DNA from: JAEZDC01 sp036676415
GTDB lineage: Bacteria > Bacteroidota > Bacteroidia > Chitinophagales > Chitinophagaceae
Assembly (NCBI GenBank): GCA_036676415.1
Contig: JAKFCX010000015.1
Span: forward strand, 124,001-188,000
DNA length: 64,000 bases
Reading direction: 5' to 3'
Shown here: piece after piece, positions 7,836 to 15,924 of the stretch
Position numbering within the stretch: the first letter of the stretch is position 1
Layout: the number at the start of each line of letters is the position of its first letter
Translations under genes and position numbers: made by a program
The notes under the pieces: model-generated
What the model was told of the DNA's origin: nothing
What the model saw: the letters and a program-made list of their open reading frames with translations, nothing else
The model's database searches: none

Positions 7836-8886
7836 GCAGGAAGAAGTGAGACTCACCCAGTTTTCTCATGGTGGTGGCTGTGGTTGTAAGATAGCTCCGC
7901 AGGTTTTGGAAGATATTTTATCATCAAGTATACAACACCCCACATCAGGTAAATTACTGGTTGGCAACAGTTCAAAAGATGATGCTGCGGTTTATGATCT
8001 TGACAATGGAATGGCATTGATCTCTACCACGGATTTTTTTATGCCGATCGTTGATGATGCTTATACATTCGGGCAAATCGCTTCTGCCAATGCCATCAGT
8101 GATGTGTATGCCATGGGTGGGAAACCAATTCTCGCCATTGCCATTTTGGGTTGGCCTGTAAATAAACTATCAGCTTCAGTTGCTCAACAGGTTTTAGAAG
8201 GAGCAAGACAAATTTGTGGTCAGGCCGGAATACCATTAGCCGGAGGTCACAGCATTGATTCAACAGAACCGATCTTTGGTTTAGCAGTTAACGGGCTTGT
8301 ATCAATTCCAGATCTTAAACAAAACAATACTGCTCAAGAAGGAGATATTCTTTTTCTTACAAAGCCAATCGGTGTAGGTATACTTACTACGGCACAAAAA
8401 AGAGGAGCACTAAGCGAAGAACATGAGCCGGAGCTAATAAATCAATTGACCACTTTAAATAGCATCGGTGAACAACTAGGCAAGATCAAAGGTGTTCATG
8501 CCATGACCGATGTAACAGGATTTGGCTTGTTAGGACATTTAATTGAAATGGCTGAAGGCAGTGGATTGAGTGCAGAGATAGAATACTCCAAAGTTCCAAT
8601 ACTTGATACTGCAAGAGAATACCTGGCCCAGAAGATAATGCCCGATGCTACTTATCGTAACTGGAACAGCTATAGCAGCAAAGTTGAATTTGCACCTGGT
8701 GTGAATGTGATGGAGGCATTCAATGTTTTACCGGATCCTCAGACGAATGGTGGATTATTGATCGCTGTTGCTGCATCATTGGCAGATGAAGTCATATCCA
8801 TATTGAATCAATACAATATCAGCTATACAACTCCAGTTGGCCGACTGGTTCAAGCAGGAGAAAAAGTTGTTACGGTAGCTCAGTAG
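7828..8886 (+). CDS. selD: Selenide, water dikinase (selenophosphate synthase)
   Basis: SelD makes selenophosphate from selenide and ATP for selenium transfer to tRNA or to selenocysteine. The 352 residues start with the active-site motif HGGGCGCK, with Cys18 in the position that is Sec or Cys in the family and the catalytic Lys21. The Asp-rich metal/ATP strands (DDAAVYDLDNG, STTDFF) and GGHSID follow. It overlaps mnmH by 8 bases and its 3' end overlaps the convergent SMR transporter gene by 17 bases. No selA, selB or selC is visible in the window, so tRNA modification is the only use of selenium shown here. Confidence 0.95.
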   Translation: MDKQEEVRLTQFSHGGGCGCKIAPQVLEDILSSSIQHPTSGKLLVGNSSKDDAAVYDLDNGMALISTTDFFMPIVDDAYTFGQIASANAISDVYAMGGKPILAIAILGWPVNKLSASVAQQVLEGARQICGQAGIPLAGGHSIDSTEPIFGLAVNGLVSIPDLKQNNTAQEGDILFLTKPIGVGILTTAQKRGALSEEHEPELINQLTTLNSIGEQLGKIKGVHAMTDVTGFGLLGHLIEMAEGSGLSAEIEYSKVPILDTAREYLAQKIMPDATYRNWNSYSSKVEFAPGVNVMEAFNVLPDPQTNGGLLIAVAASLADEVISILNQYNISYTTPVGRLVQAGEKVVTVAQ

Positions 8887-9220
8887 CAGGTGTTGTGCCT
8901 GACACTATTTTCAATCCAATAATGGATGCAATCAATGTTACAATAAAGAACATTCGCCAGAAATCTGTTGGCTCTTTAAAAATAATGATCCCTACTAATA
9001 CAGTTCCAACAGCACCAATACCTGTCCACACGGCATAAGCAGTTCCGATGGGTAAAGTTTGTGTTGCCTTGTACAATAAAATCATACTAATGGTAAGGCA
9101 CAACAAAAAACCGATGAACCAAAGTGTTGCTGTAGTTCCGGTTGCCAGCTTTGCTTTTCCCAAACAAGTTGCGAATCCGACTTCAAATAGTCCGGCTATG
9201 ATGAGTATGATCCAGTTCAT
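8870..9220 (-). CDS. sugE: Small multidrug resistance family transporter, SugE/Gdx type
   Basis: The 116-residue protein has four predicted membrane helices and the SMR residues Glu13 (MNWIILIIAGLFEVGFA) and GTAYAVWTGIGAVGTV. The Trp-Thr-Gly-Ile-Gly segment is typical of the SugE/Gdx branch, which exports guanidinium as a dimer, rather than the EmrE branch. I chose the ATG at 9220 because it gives the family's usual N terminus; an upstream frame adds only six residues. The 3' end overlaps selD on the other strand. I found no guanidine riboswitch in the 140 bases before it. Confidence 0.85.
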   Translation of the reverse strand: MNWIILIIAGLFEVGFATCLGKAKLATGTTATLWFIGFLLCLTISMILLYKATQTLPIGTAYAVWTGIGAVGTVLVGIIIFKEPTDFWRMFFIVTLIASIIGLKIVSGTTPATELP

Positions 9221-9360
9221 TCTATTATTTATCGGCAAAAATGGCTGAACTTTCCTGATATATGAGAATTGGCAGGATAAAAAATATGGAACAGTTTTAG
9301 AATATATAATGGCCGGTACAGTGTTTACCCTATTATTAAATAATTGAAAATCAAACTACC

Positions 9361-9759
9361 ATGCCTAAGACTACAGCAGAAACCAAGCAGCCGAAAAGAG
9401 TTCTCATCGTTGAAGATGAAGGTGACATGTGTTTATTGTTGAATATTATCCTCAGTGGTAAGAATCTTGAACTGGACCATGTAAAAAATCTTGCTGCAGC
9501 TGCAGATTATCTTAAAGATGAACAGCCAGCAATCGTTATCCTCGACAATAAATTACCTGATGGATTTGGAGTAGACCTGATTCCGGAGATCAAAAAGGCA
9601 TATCCGGCAGTTAAGATCATTATGATCTCTGGATTTGACAGCTCAGTATCAGATGTTGCCCTTGAAAATGGTGCTGATGTCTACCTGTCGAAGCCATTCA
9701 AGAAAGACCAGATCTTACAGGAGATCATGAATCTTTTGAATGAGCCTTTACCAGCTTAA
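9361..9759 (+). CDS. Stand-alone response regulator receiver domain
   Basis: The 132 residues hold only a CheY-like receiver domain: acidic pair in VLIVEDEGDM, phosphoacceptor Asp in IVILDNKLPDG, Thr/Ser switch in IIMISGFD and the conserved Lys in VYLSKPFKK. There is no output domain, so it probably acts by protein contact or as a phosphorelay shuttle. No histidine kinase is adjacent. The first ten residues are a short polar extension. Confidence 0.92.
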   Translation: MPKTTAETKQPKRVLIVEDEGDMCLLLNIILSGKNLELDHVKNLAAAADYLKDEQPAIVILDNKLPDGFGVDLIPEIKKAYPAVKIIMISGFDSSVSDVALENGADVYLSKPFKKDQILQEIMNLLNEPLPA

Positions 9760-9847
9760 TTAATAACTTTTCCGTTTAACGATGCAATGACATCTGTCAT
9801 TTGAACCGCTGTGATGTTTAGTGAACTTGTGGGTTAAATAATAAGTC

Positions 9848-10066
9848 ATGTCACAAACTCATGCACACCCACATCCACTTGTTAAGAAAAAACAGCAGTG
9901 GAAAACAGCCCATCAAAATAACACAGGAGGTTTTATCTGGTTCCTCGGATTCATCGGGGCTTTTATTTATTACGTTGAACAGGTTGATAATTTTGGAGCC
10001 GGCATCATAGCATTTCTGAAAGCACTGGCCTGGCCTGCTTTCGTAGTATACAAACTACTGAGTTGA
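9848..10066 (+). CDS. Small membrane protein
   Basis: The 72-residue protein has a His-rich cytoplasmic start (THAHPHPL), one clear membrane helix (GFIWFLGFIGAFIYYV) and a second hydrophobic stretch near the end (ALAWPAFVVYKLL). Proteins of this layout are widespread small membrane proteins of unknown role. Its end overlaps the convergent gene at 10055 by 12 bases. The start ATG at 9848 is the only reasonable one. Confidence 0.7.
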   Translation: MSQTHAHPHPLVKKKQQWKTAHQNNTGGFIWFLGFIGAFIYYVEQVDNFGAGIIAFLKALAWPAFVVYKLLS

Positions 10067-11080
10067 TGGTTTTTTTCTTCGTAGAATGATCGCTGCATTT
10101 CTTTCAAGATCACCACTGAAAGAAACACGGTGTTGTGTTTTACCATCTCGTATGATCGCTAAACCAGAGTTAGGTGATATGCTGCCAAGATTCTCTGCAA
10201 ACATCACCAGGTTAATAGAATCTCCCATGGCAGGAGTAATATAGATCATCTTTGTTGCTGCTTTTTCAGATAACCTTACATTACTCAGGAAAGCTTTACC
10301 ATTGAGAATGATGCTCACAGAATCTCCATCCACATAACCATTATCGTATAATTCCAATACAAGACTGTCCGAAGTAAAATAGATCGTTTGTATCGTCTGC
10401 ACTTTTCTCTCTTCTACTTTTCTCTCAACATTGGCCACAACAGGCTCTTTCTTTACAGGTGGTGATGCAACAGGTTCCTTTACTATAGTTATCGGTTTTT
10501 CTTTAACAGGCTCTGGTGAAGATTCTTTTGCCTGAGGCTTCTCTGTATTCTTTGCTATATCTTTTGATGCAGCCGGCTCTTCCTTTTTTGGCATAAACGA
10601 TAGACCTGCAGTTAACTGGAGACCGGTGAGCATTTCCACCAATCTTGAATCAGCCAGGTCGCTTTTCTTCAGGAGATGAATGCTACCAGTAACAGGTCGG
10701 CCGTATTGTTTGGTTCTTGTGGTGGTGAATTTCCCAAAGAGAATGGGTTCAACTGAACTTAATTCAAGGATGCTTGCCTGCCTCACTCCTTTGGGTGGAT
10801 CGAAGTTATAATTGTTGAAAACAAGCTCGTCGTCTTCGATAAATAACTTACCGAATCTTTTATTGATGATGAGTGATTTTACACCGGTTAGCGATCTTCC
10901 ATCCACAATAAAATTGGTATAAGAAAATCCTGACAGCTTGCCTTTTGTTTCACTGATCACTATCTCGTAATGCAGGTCGGCATTTGTGCTGTCGTTATGC
11001 AATACACCTACCCAAACACCCTGCAGATCCTGTGAGAATAGTTGAAGTGGGAAAAACAAGAGTAGTAAGAAGCCTTTCAT
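10055..11080 (-). CDS. Hypothetical secreted protein
   Basis: From the ATG at 11080 the protein has 341 residues and a signal peptide (MKGFLLLLFFPLQLFSQ). The next part, LQGVWVGVLHNDSTN, starts a beta-rich domain of about 150 residues; a Pro/Lys/Glu-rich linker follows (about 165-235) and then a second beta domain (about 240-335) containing YFTSDSLVLELYDNGYVDGD. I do not recognise the family. The longer reading frame to 11125 adds residues before the signal peptide and is unlikely. It faces the divergent SET-domain gene. Confidence 0.8.
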   Translation of the reverse strand: MKGFLLLLFFPLQLFSQDLQGVWVGVLHNDSTNADLHYEIVISETKGKLSGFSYTNFIVDGRSLTGVKSLIINKRFGKLFIEDDELVFNNYNFDPPKGVRQASILELSSVEPILFGKFTTTRTKQYGRPVTGSIHLLKKSDLADSRLVEMLTGLQLTAGLSFMPKKEEPAASKDIAKNTEKPQAKESSPEPVKEKPITIVKEPVASPPVKKEPVVANVERKVEERKVQTIQTIYFTSDSLVLELYDNGYVDGDSVSIILNGKAFLSNVRLSEKAATKMIYITPAMGDSINLVMFAENLGSISPNSGLAIIRDGKTQHRVSFSGDLERNAAIILRRKKPSTQ

Positions 11081-11176
11081 CGGATAGTTGTTAGGATATA
11101 TCGCTAATAAAGATAACTGAAACAATCTTCATTTTACGGTGAGGTTTTATTGTACTATTGCAACTTATTTTAAAAT

Positions 11177-11593
11177 ATGGCATTGTTAGAAAAGCAGCTG
11201 GTTGTTAAGAAGAGTGGTTTAAAAGGTGCAGGAAAAGGATTGTTTACCACTAAATTCATTCCCAAGGGCACCAGGATCGTTGAATATAAAGGCAAAGTAA
11301 CTACCTGGGAAGAAGCCAGCAGTGGCAGAAGTTTCAATGGTTACATTTACTATGTAAATAAGAACCACGTTATAGATGCGAAAAAAACATTGACTGCATT
11401 GGCACGCTATGCAAACGATGCAAGAGGTTTAAGCAAGATCGAAGGGCTCAGCAATAACAGTAAGTATGTGCAGGACGACGACAACAAAGTGTACATTGAA
11501 TCGTTCCGCAATATTGAAGCGGGCAGTGAGATATTTGTGAGTTATGGCAAAGAATACTGGGATGTTGTAAGAGAAAATGAAAATTTGAAATAA
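11177..11593 (+). CDS. SET-domain protein (putative protein lysine methyltransferase)
   Basis: The 138-residue protein is almost only a SET domain: GAGKGLFTTKFIPKGTRIVEYKG at the start, ARYANDARG in place of the eukaryotic NHS/C-x-PN motif, and EIFVSYGKEYW near the end with the conserved Tyr. SET enzymes use S-adenosylmethionine to methylate lysine. Bacterial versions are scattered; their targets are mostly unknown. No pre- or post-SET zinc segments are present. Upstream lies a divergent secreted protein, downstream a hairpin and tRNA-Val. Confidence 0.85.
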   Translation: MALLEKQLVVKKSGLKGAGKGLFTTKFIPKGTRIVEYKGKVTTWEEASSGRSFNGYIYYVNKNHVIDAKKTLTALARYANDARGLSKIEGLSNNSKYVQDDDNKVYIESFRNIEAGSEIFVSYGKEYWDVVRENENLK

Positions 11594-11595
11594 TA

Positions 11596-11618
11596 TTTGT
11601 TGGTCAGCCACCAACAAA
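11596..11618 (+). terminator. Stem-loop after the SET gene
   Basis: TTTGTTGGT (11596-11604) and ACCAACAAA (11610-11618) are perfect inverted arms around CAGCC, two bases after the SET stop codon. There is no T-tract, so it may protect the 3' end or be a weak terminator before the tRNA. Confidence 0.45.
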
Positions 11619-11631
11619 GGCTGGAAATTCC

Positions 11632-11706
11632 GGGTCGTTAGCTCAGTTGGTTTAGAGCGCTACTTTGACAGAGTAGAGGTCACTGGTTCGAGCCCAGTAC
11701 GACCCA
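11632..11706 (+). tRNA. tRNA-Val (anticodon GAC)
   Basis: The acceptor arms GGGTCGT (11632-11638) and ACGACCC (11699-11705) pair fully; the D arm is GCTC...GAGC, the anticodon stem CTACT/AGTAG encloses TTGACAG, giving anticodon GAC, and the T arm is ACTGG-TTCGAGC-CCAGT. The discriminator is A at 11706. CCA is not encoded and must be added after transcription. Confidence 0.95.
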
Positions 11707-11726
11707 CGAAGATTTATGTTAGTGAT

Positions 11727-11936
11727 ATGCCTGACTATTTGATCCATTTAATACCCCTTGGAATAATCACTGCTCCACTTTTCTTTTTCTTTCAGGAACG
11801 ATTACGGAAAAAGAATTATTCTGCACTTAAATTGAGTTTAATTTCTCTGGCTGCATCCCTCATTGTAGCAATCATATTTTACTTTGGACTGTTTGCATTA
11901 CTTATAATTTTTGCAACTTATAATAGCCCTTTTTAA
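11727..11936 (+). CDS. Small membrane protein, two predicted helices
   Basis: The 69 residues consist of two hydrophobic segments, LIHLIPLGIITAPLFFFF and LSLISLAASLIVAIIF...LLIIF, separated by a basic loop (ERLRKKNYSALK). It starts 20 bases after the tRNA. No family is recognised, and a chance open frame cannot be excluded, but the strong helix pattern and positive loop argue for a real small protein. Confidence 0.5.
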   Translation: MPDYLIHLIPLGIITAPLFFFFQERLRKKNYSALKLSLISLAASLIVAIIFYFGLFALLIIFATYNSPF

Positions 11937-11947
11937 AGGTTAAAAAG

Positions 11948-12475
11948 TCACTTAATTGTATTAACTATCTCTCCCAATTCTTTATCAACCTGGCCATATT
12001 TACCATACTCAACCACTCTTCCGATCTCTTTACCATCATGTAACACGATAAACGTTGGAACCAATGTGATGTTCCATTTTTTATGCAATTCATCGATCGT
12101 TGTCTTGGCCCTGTCAACACCAATTAACGTGATCTTATTCTCCGGGTATCCACTCTTATCTACCAAGCGATAAAACACTGGCCACAGGTTCTGTGTATCA
12201 CTGCACCAGGTTCCACCAAAAACAACCATGGTGAATTTGTCTTTGTTCTTACTGAAAGCTTCTACCGCTGCAGCATCTGCCTGACCCCATTTCATATTGT
12301 TCTTAAACCATGCAAAGGCGGTATCATTTTCAACAATTGACCTGTTGATATAACCATTCAACACTTTGGAATCTCCATCCTGCACAGCAGTGTAATTCGG
12401 TTGTTGCACCTGTGCTTTCTTTGCACTGCATGAAGTGATTACTGCAGCAACAGCAGCTATGATAAGGTATCTCAT
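11948..12475 (-). CDS. Thioredoxin-fold lipoprotein
   Basis: The 175-residue protein has a lipobox (AAVITSC, Cys16) and a thioredoxin-like domain: KFTMVVFGGTWCSDTQNLWPVF, with WCSD in place of WCxxC, followed by IDELHKKWNITLVPTFIVLHDGKEIGRV with the cis-Pro (VPTF). Only one active-site Cys is kept, so it is probably not a classic dithiol oxidoreductase; it may bind thiols or act as a monothiol reductase. It is close to and downstream of the MerR gene (19 bp), perhaps co-transcribed. Confidence 0.85.
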   Translation of the reverse strand: MRYLIIAAVAAVITSCSAKKAQVQQPNYTAVQDGDSKVLNGYINRSIVENDTAFAWFKNNMKWGQADAAAVEAFSKNKDKFTMVVFGGTWCSDTQNLWPVFYRLVDKSGYPENKITLIGVDRAKTTIDELHKKWNITLVPTFIVLHDGKEIGRVVEYGKYGQVDKELGEIVNTIK

Positions 12476-12494
12476 TAATAGGTTTTGTAATTGT

Positions 12495-13226
12495 TCAGGC
12501 TCCTAAATTAGCTTTCAATTCCAATAAAAACGACCTGAACTTTGTTAAAGATTGGGCCAGCTGAACATTTACATCAGCCTGCTGACGATTATTACGCAGG
12601 TATTTTTTAGCACCTTCAATAGAGAATTTACGGTTACGTAAAAGGTAATAGATCACCTGCAGGTTCTTAATATCTTCGGGGCGAAACAAACGATCTCCCT
12701 TCCTGTTCTTCCTCGGCTTTAGTACATCAAATTCATTTTCCCAATAACGAAGCAGAGAAGCATTCACCTTGAACCATTTGGCTACTTCCGTGATGGAATA
12801 ATACATTTTCTGGTGGAGCACTTCATCTTCCGGCACCTCTATCAGGTCCAATTCTGCATCAATTTCCCGGTATGATTTCCTTCCTCTTTTCGATTTAGGC
12901 TTTACTGCAACAGTTTCCTTTGCTTTCAAAGCGACAGGTGCAGGAACAGATACCTTTGGCTTAACCTTGACCGCTATGCTATCATTCTGAAAAATCACTG
13001 CAGGTGATGATACTTCATCAATTGCAACAGTTTGCTCAGGTGCTTCATCAACAACCATTGGTTCTAAAACAATTGCATGTTGTGCTGGTTCTTCCATTAC
13101 TGTTTCAGGAATATCAGCAACAGGTTCAGCCATTATTTCAACAACCGGTTCCGGCTCAGGTAACTTTTCTTCTACCGGTGATGGTGGTTGAAAAGCGGCA
13201 AAAAGATCGAGTTGTTGAATAGCCAT
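12495..13226 (-). CDS. MerR-family transcriptional regulator
   Basis: The 243-residue protein has a Pro/Val/Glu-rich low-complexity N-terminal half (about 1-135) and a MerR winged helix-turn-helix at about 140-210: YYSITEVAKWFKVNASLLRYWENEFDVL, then RLFRPEDIKNLQVIYYLLRNRKFSIEGAKKYL. Unlike classic MerR proteins, the DNA-binding domain is at the C-terminal side. No effector Cys or drug-binding domain is seen. Similar regulators are common in Bacteroidota; the target is unknown. Confidence 0.88.
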   Translation of the reverse strand: MAIQQLDLFAAFQPPSPVEEKLPEPEPVVEIMAEPVADIPETVMEEPAQHAIVLEPMVVDEAPEQTVAIDEVSSPAVIFQNDSIAVKVKPKVSVPAPVALKAKETVAVKPKSKRGRKSYREIDAELDLIEVPEDEVLHQKMYYSITEVAKWFKVNASLLRYWENEFDVLKPRKNRKGDRLFRPEDIKNLQVIYYLLRNRKFSIEGAKKYLRNNRQQADVNVQLAQSLTKFRSFLLELKANLGA

Positions 13227-13328
13227 GCCGTAAAACTAATGAATCAGCCACTGCAAGCCATACAACGATTTGTTAGAAGTGGATAAGATGTTGATGCAGG
13301 AATTAGGGTGTAAGATGTATGCTGTGTA

Positions 13329-14624
13329 TTACTTTTTTCCGGCCATATTTACAATGGCATTCACCAGTTTATCAAGATCAGCAATTTTGGTATATACATG
13401 AGGCGTAACACGAACACATGAAATATTTTCCCAGGCTATAGGCACGACGTGTATCTTGTATTTATTGAACAGTTCATAATCAACTTCTGAAGGGGTAAAT
13501 CCGTCAATACTAAAGCCACAGATAGCACAGGAATATTTTGCATTTAAGGAAGTATGCAACTTCACCTTAGGTACGTTTTGCACTTTTTCTGCCCAGTAGT
13601 TTTTCAGGTATCGGATTCTTTCTTCCTTTCTTTTCGCTCCAATGGCATTATGAAAATTGATGGCTTCGCCAATTCCCTGTTCAATAGGGAAACTCCTGGT
13701 GCCCAACACCTCAAACTTTCTGATATTATCGCTTTTTGGATGATCATTACAGAGCAACGGCCAGATCTTACTGATCTTTTCTTTTTTTATCCAGAGCATT
13801 CCACTCCCTATTGGTGCACTGAGGAATTTGTGCAGTGAGCTACCAAAATAATCAGCATGCAGATCCGGTATTTTAAAATCGAGTAATCCAAAACTATGTG
13901 CACCATCCACCAACACTTCAATACCTTTTGCATGAGCCATGTCTGCTATTTTTCTCACGGGCAAAATTTGTCCTACCCAGTTCACGACATGAGTGATGTG
14001 TATCAGTTTTGTTTTAGGCGTAATGGCTTTTTCATAAGCAGCAACGATCGTATCATCATCTTCAATGGGAAAATCAAAGCTGATCTGTTTATAAACAAGT
14101 CCTTCACGTTCCTGCCTTTGTCTCCAGGCATGGACCATATTGGGATAATCCTGCCTGGCTCCGATCACTTCTTCTCCTGCTTTTAATGGCAAGCCATAGA
14201 TGACAGTATTAAGCGCTTCAGTTGAATTACGATTGATGGCAATTTCTTCTGCATCACACCCTGCCAGCATTGCCAGTTTTTCACGAAGTGGTTCTCTTCC
14301 TGCATCAAGGGTTCGCCACATATAATAAGAAGGCCCTTCATTTGCCAGTTTATTGTAACGTTCAACAGCTTCCTGCACAATACGTGGAGAAGGACTTACC
14401 CCTCCATTGTTTAAGTTGATGATATTTGGATTGACAGTAAAAGCCTGTTGAATAACACTCCAGTAATCTTCATCTGCAGCGGTTGCTTCAGGAGAAAGAT
14501 GCTGTATTTTTTTATTGGCCAATGCAAAAGCTTCAGCGTGAACCTCGTTGAATAAGCTCCCGGCTCCAAATGCAAAAGACAATGTTCCAAACTGTTGAAG
14601 GAATTTTCTACGTGAAGATGACAT
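13329..14624 (-). CDS. Class V aminotransferase / isopenicillin-N epimerase-like enzyme with Tat-type leader
   Basis: From the ATG at 14624 the 431-residue protein starts MSSSRRKFLQQFGTLSFAFG, a twin-arginine export signal (RRKFL). The rest is a PLP-dependent class V fold: ITHVVNWVGQILPVRKI, VDGAHSFGLLDF with the PLP-binding Asp, and the Schiff-base Lys in GSSLHKFLSAPIG. Members include cysteine desulfurases, isopenicillin-N epimerases and ergothioneine lyases; the substrate cannot be told. PLP enzymes fold in the cytoplasm, which fits Tat export of a folded protein. It is divergent from the small CxxC membrane protein at 14754. Confidence 0.88.
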   Translation of the reverse strand: MSSSRRKFLQQFGTLSFAFGAGSLFNEVHAEAFALANKKIQHLSPEATAADEDYWSVIQQAFTVNPNIINLNNGGVSPSPRIVQEAVERYNKLANEGPSYYMWRTLDAGREPLREKLAMLAGCDAEEIAINRNSTEALNTVIYGLPLKAGEEVIGARQDYPNMVHAWRQRQEREGLVYKQISFDFPIEDDDTIVAAYEKAITPKTKLIHITHVVNWVGQILPVRKIADMAHAKGIEVLVDGAHSFGLLDFKIPDLHADYFGSSLHKFLSAPIGSGMLWIKKEKISKIWPLLCNDHPKSDNIRKFEVLGTRSFPIEQGIGEAINFHNAIGAKRKEERIRYLKNYWAEKVQNVPKVKLHTSLNAKYSCAICGFSIDGFTPSEVDYELFNKYKIHVVPIAWENISCVRVTPHVYTKIADLDKLVNAIVNMAGKK

Positions 14625-14700
14625 GTGAGTTAGCTTAGAAATGAAAGTTAACAATTTTTAAAAGGCAGCACAACCTTAACTTTGCCGCTCAGGCTCCATA

Positions 14701-14727
14701 AGTAAAAGAGTGCGACGCAAGAAAAGC
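14701..14727 (+). repeat. Dispersed intergenic repeat, copy 2
   Basis: AGTAAAAGAGTGCGACGCAA followed by GAAAAGC matches the consensus with one change in the first half. It lies in the divergent gap between the class V aminotransferase and the gene at 14754, ending 26 bases before that start. Confidence 0.85.
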
Positions 14728-14753
14728 TGAATTAAGAACTGAAAGCCGGTGCA

Positions 14754-14966
14754 ATGAAAAAAATATTATCTATTCTTCTTTGTTTATTTGTAGTGATGCA
14801 GGCCGAGGCCCAGTGTTCTATTTGCACCAAAACTGCCTCTCAACTTGGTGAAGGGCCTGCACAAGGTTTGAATGCAGGAATTGTATACCTGATGCTTACT
14901 CCGTTTTTATTGGCAGGTGTTATTGGTTATCGCTGGTGGAGAAAAGAAAAACAAGCAAATAAATAA
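14754..14966 (+). CDS. Small membrane protein with signal peptide and CxxC
   Basis: The 70 residues comprise a signal sequence (MKKILSILLCLFVVMQAEAQ), a short outer segment starting CSIC, and one membrane helix (GIVYLMLTPFLLAGVIGYRWW) with a basic cytoplasmic tail. The CxxC directly after the cleavage site could bind metal or cycle thiols. I know similar proteins in Bacteroidota but no established role. Its stop codon abuts the convergent meaB. Confidence 0.75.
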   Translation: MKKILSILLCLFVVMQAEAQCSICTKTASQLGEGPAQGLNAGIVYLMLTPFLLAGVIGYRWWRKEKQANK

Positions 14967-15866
14967 TTATTGCTCGTATTGTTCTACCAGTTTATAGAGG
15001 TTAAACCCTGGTTGCTGAGACGTATTCCTGATCTTTTCCTGTAACGCTTGTTTACTGATATTGCTCATTCTTTTTTGTTGAATGAGATGAAATAATTTCT
15101 CGGCCAACAACCAATATTTTTTGTCTGAAGTTTCTGCAGAACGCAATTGCGTTTGAATAGCATTGTATAACTCAGTTACACCTTGTTTTGAAGTAGCTAC
15201 CGTTTTGATGATCTCTATTTCGTTGCTGGTATTACTAAAAGCAGGTGCCAGCATTGATCTCAGGTTCTTAACAAATAAATCAGCATCAGGACGATCAGCT
15301 TTGTTTACCACAAACACATCAGCAATTTCCATCAGGCCGGCTTTCATTGTTTGTACTTCATCACCTGCTTCCGGAACAACAACTACTACAGTAACATCAG
15401 CAAGTCCTGCTATTTCAATCTCACTTTGTCCTACACCTACTGTTTCAACAATGATATGATCAAAGCCTGCAGCCTTCATCACATCTGTGATCTCGATGAT
15501 CATCGGATGCAATCCACCCAGGCTTCCTCTCGTAGCAAGAGATCGGATAAAAACATTTGGGTTGGTATACCATTCACTCATTCGTATCCTGTCACCCAAT
15601 AAAGCACCAAGATTGAAAGGAGATGAAGGATCAACACATAAAACACCGACCTTCTTACCTTGGTTTATCATTTCACCGATAAGGGCATCAACCAAACTAC
15701 TCTTACCTGCACCGGGAGGACCAGTAATGCCAATTACAGAGGCAGCAGTTGCAGGTATATTCTGCATAAAAACCTCATACCCTTCGAACCGGTTTTCAAC
15801 AAGGGTTATCGCTCTGGCAAGGCTTTTATAGCCATCAATTAATATGTTGTTAAGGGGAAACGACAT
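14967..15866 (-). CDS. meaB: Methylmalonyl-CoA mutase-associated GTPase MeaB
   Basis: MeaB (ArgK family) is a G3E-type GTPase that gates cofactor loading and protects adenosylcobalamin-dependent methylmalonyl-CoA mutase. From the ATG at 15866 it has 299 residues with P-loop GITGPPGAGKSSLVDALI, the Mg-binding Asp in VLCVDPSSPF, ETVGVGQSEIEIAGLAD, and the base motif VVNKADR. The upstream frame to 15944 adds an atypical tail; the chosen start gives the usual length. Methylmalonyl-CoA mutase genes are not in the window. Confidence 0.92.
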   Translation of the reverse strand: MSFPLNNILIDGYKSLARAITLVENRFEGYEVFMQNIPATAASVIGITGPPGAGKSSLVDALIGEMINQGKKVGVLCVDPSSPFNLGALLGDRIRMSEWYTNPNVFIRSLATRGSLGGLHPMIIEITDVMKAAGFDHIIVETVGVGQSEIEIAGLADVTVVVVVPEAGDEVQTMKAGLMEIADVFVVNKADRPDADLFVKNLRSMLAPAFSNTSNEIEIIKTVATSKQGVTELYNAIQTQLRSAETSDKKYWLLAEKLFHLIQQKRMSNISKQALQEKIRNTSQQPGFNLYKLVEQYEQ

Positions 15867-15924
15867 CTGGGTATTGCAAAGATGCATACTCTTTTGTTGT
15901 GGTACTTTATATTTTTTACTTTTG

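Noticed and set aside
9221..9360. Possible guanidine riboswitch before the SugE/Gdx-like gene
   Set aside because: The reverse strand shows no conserved guanidine-I or -II core bases or fitting stems.
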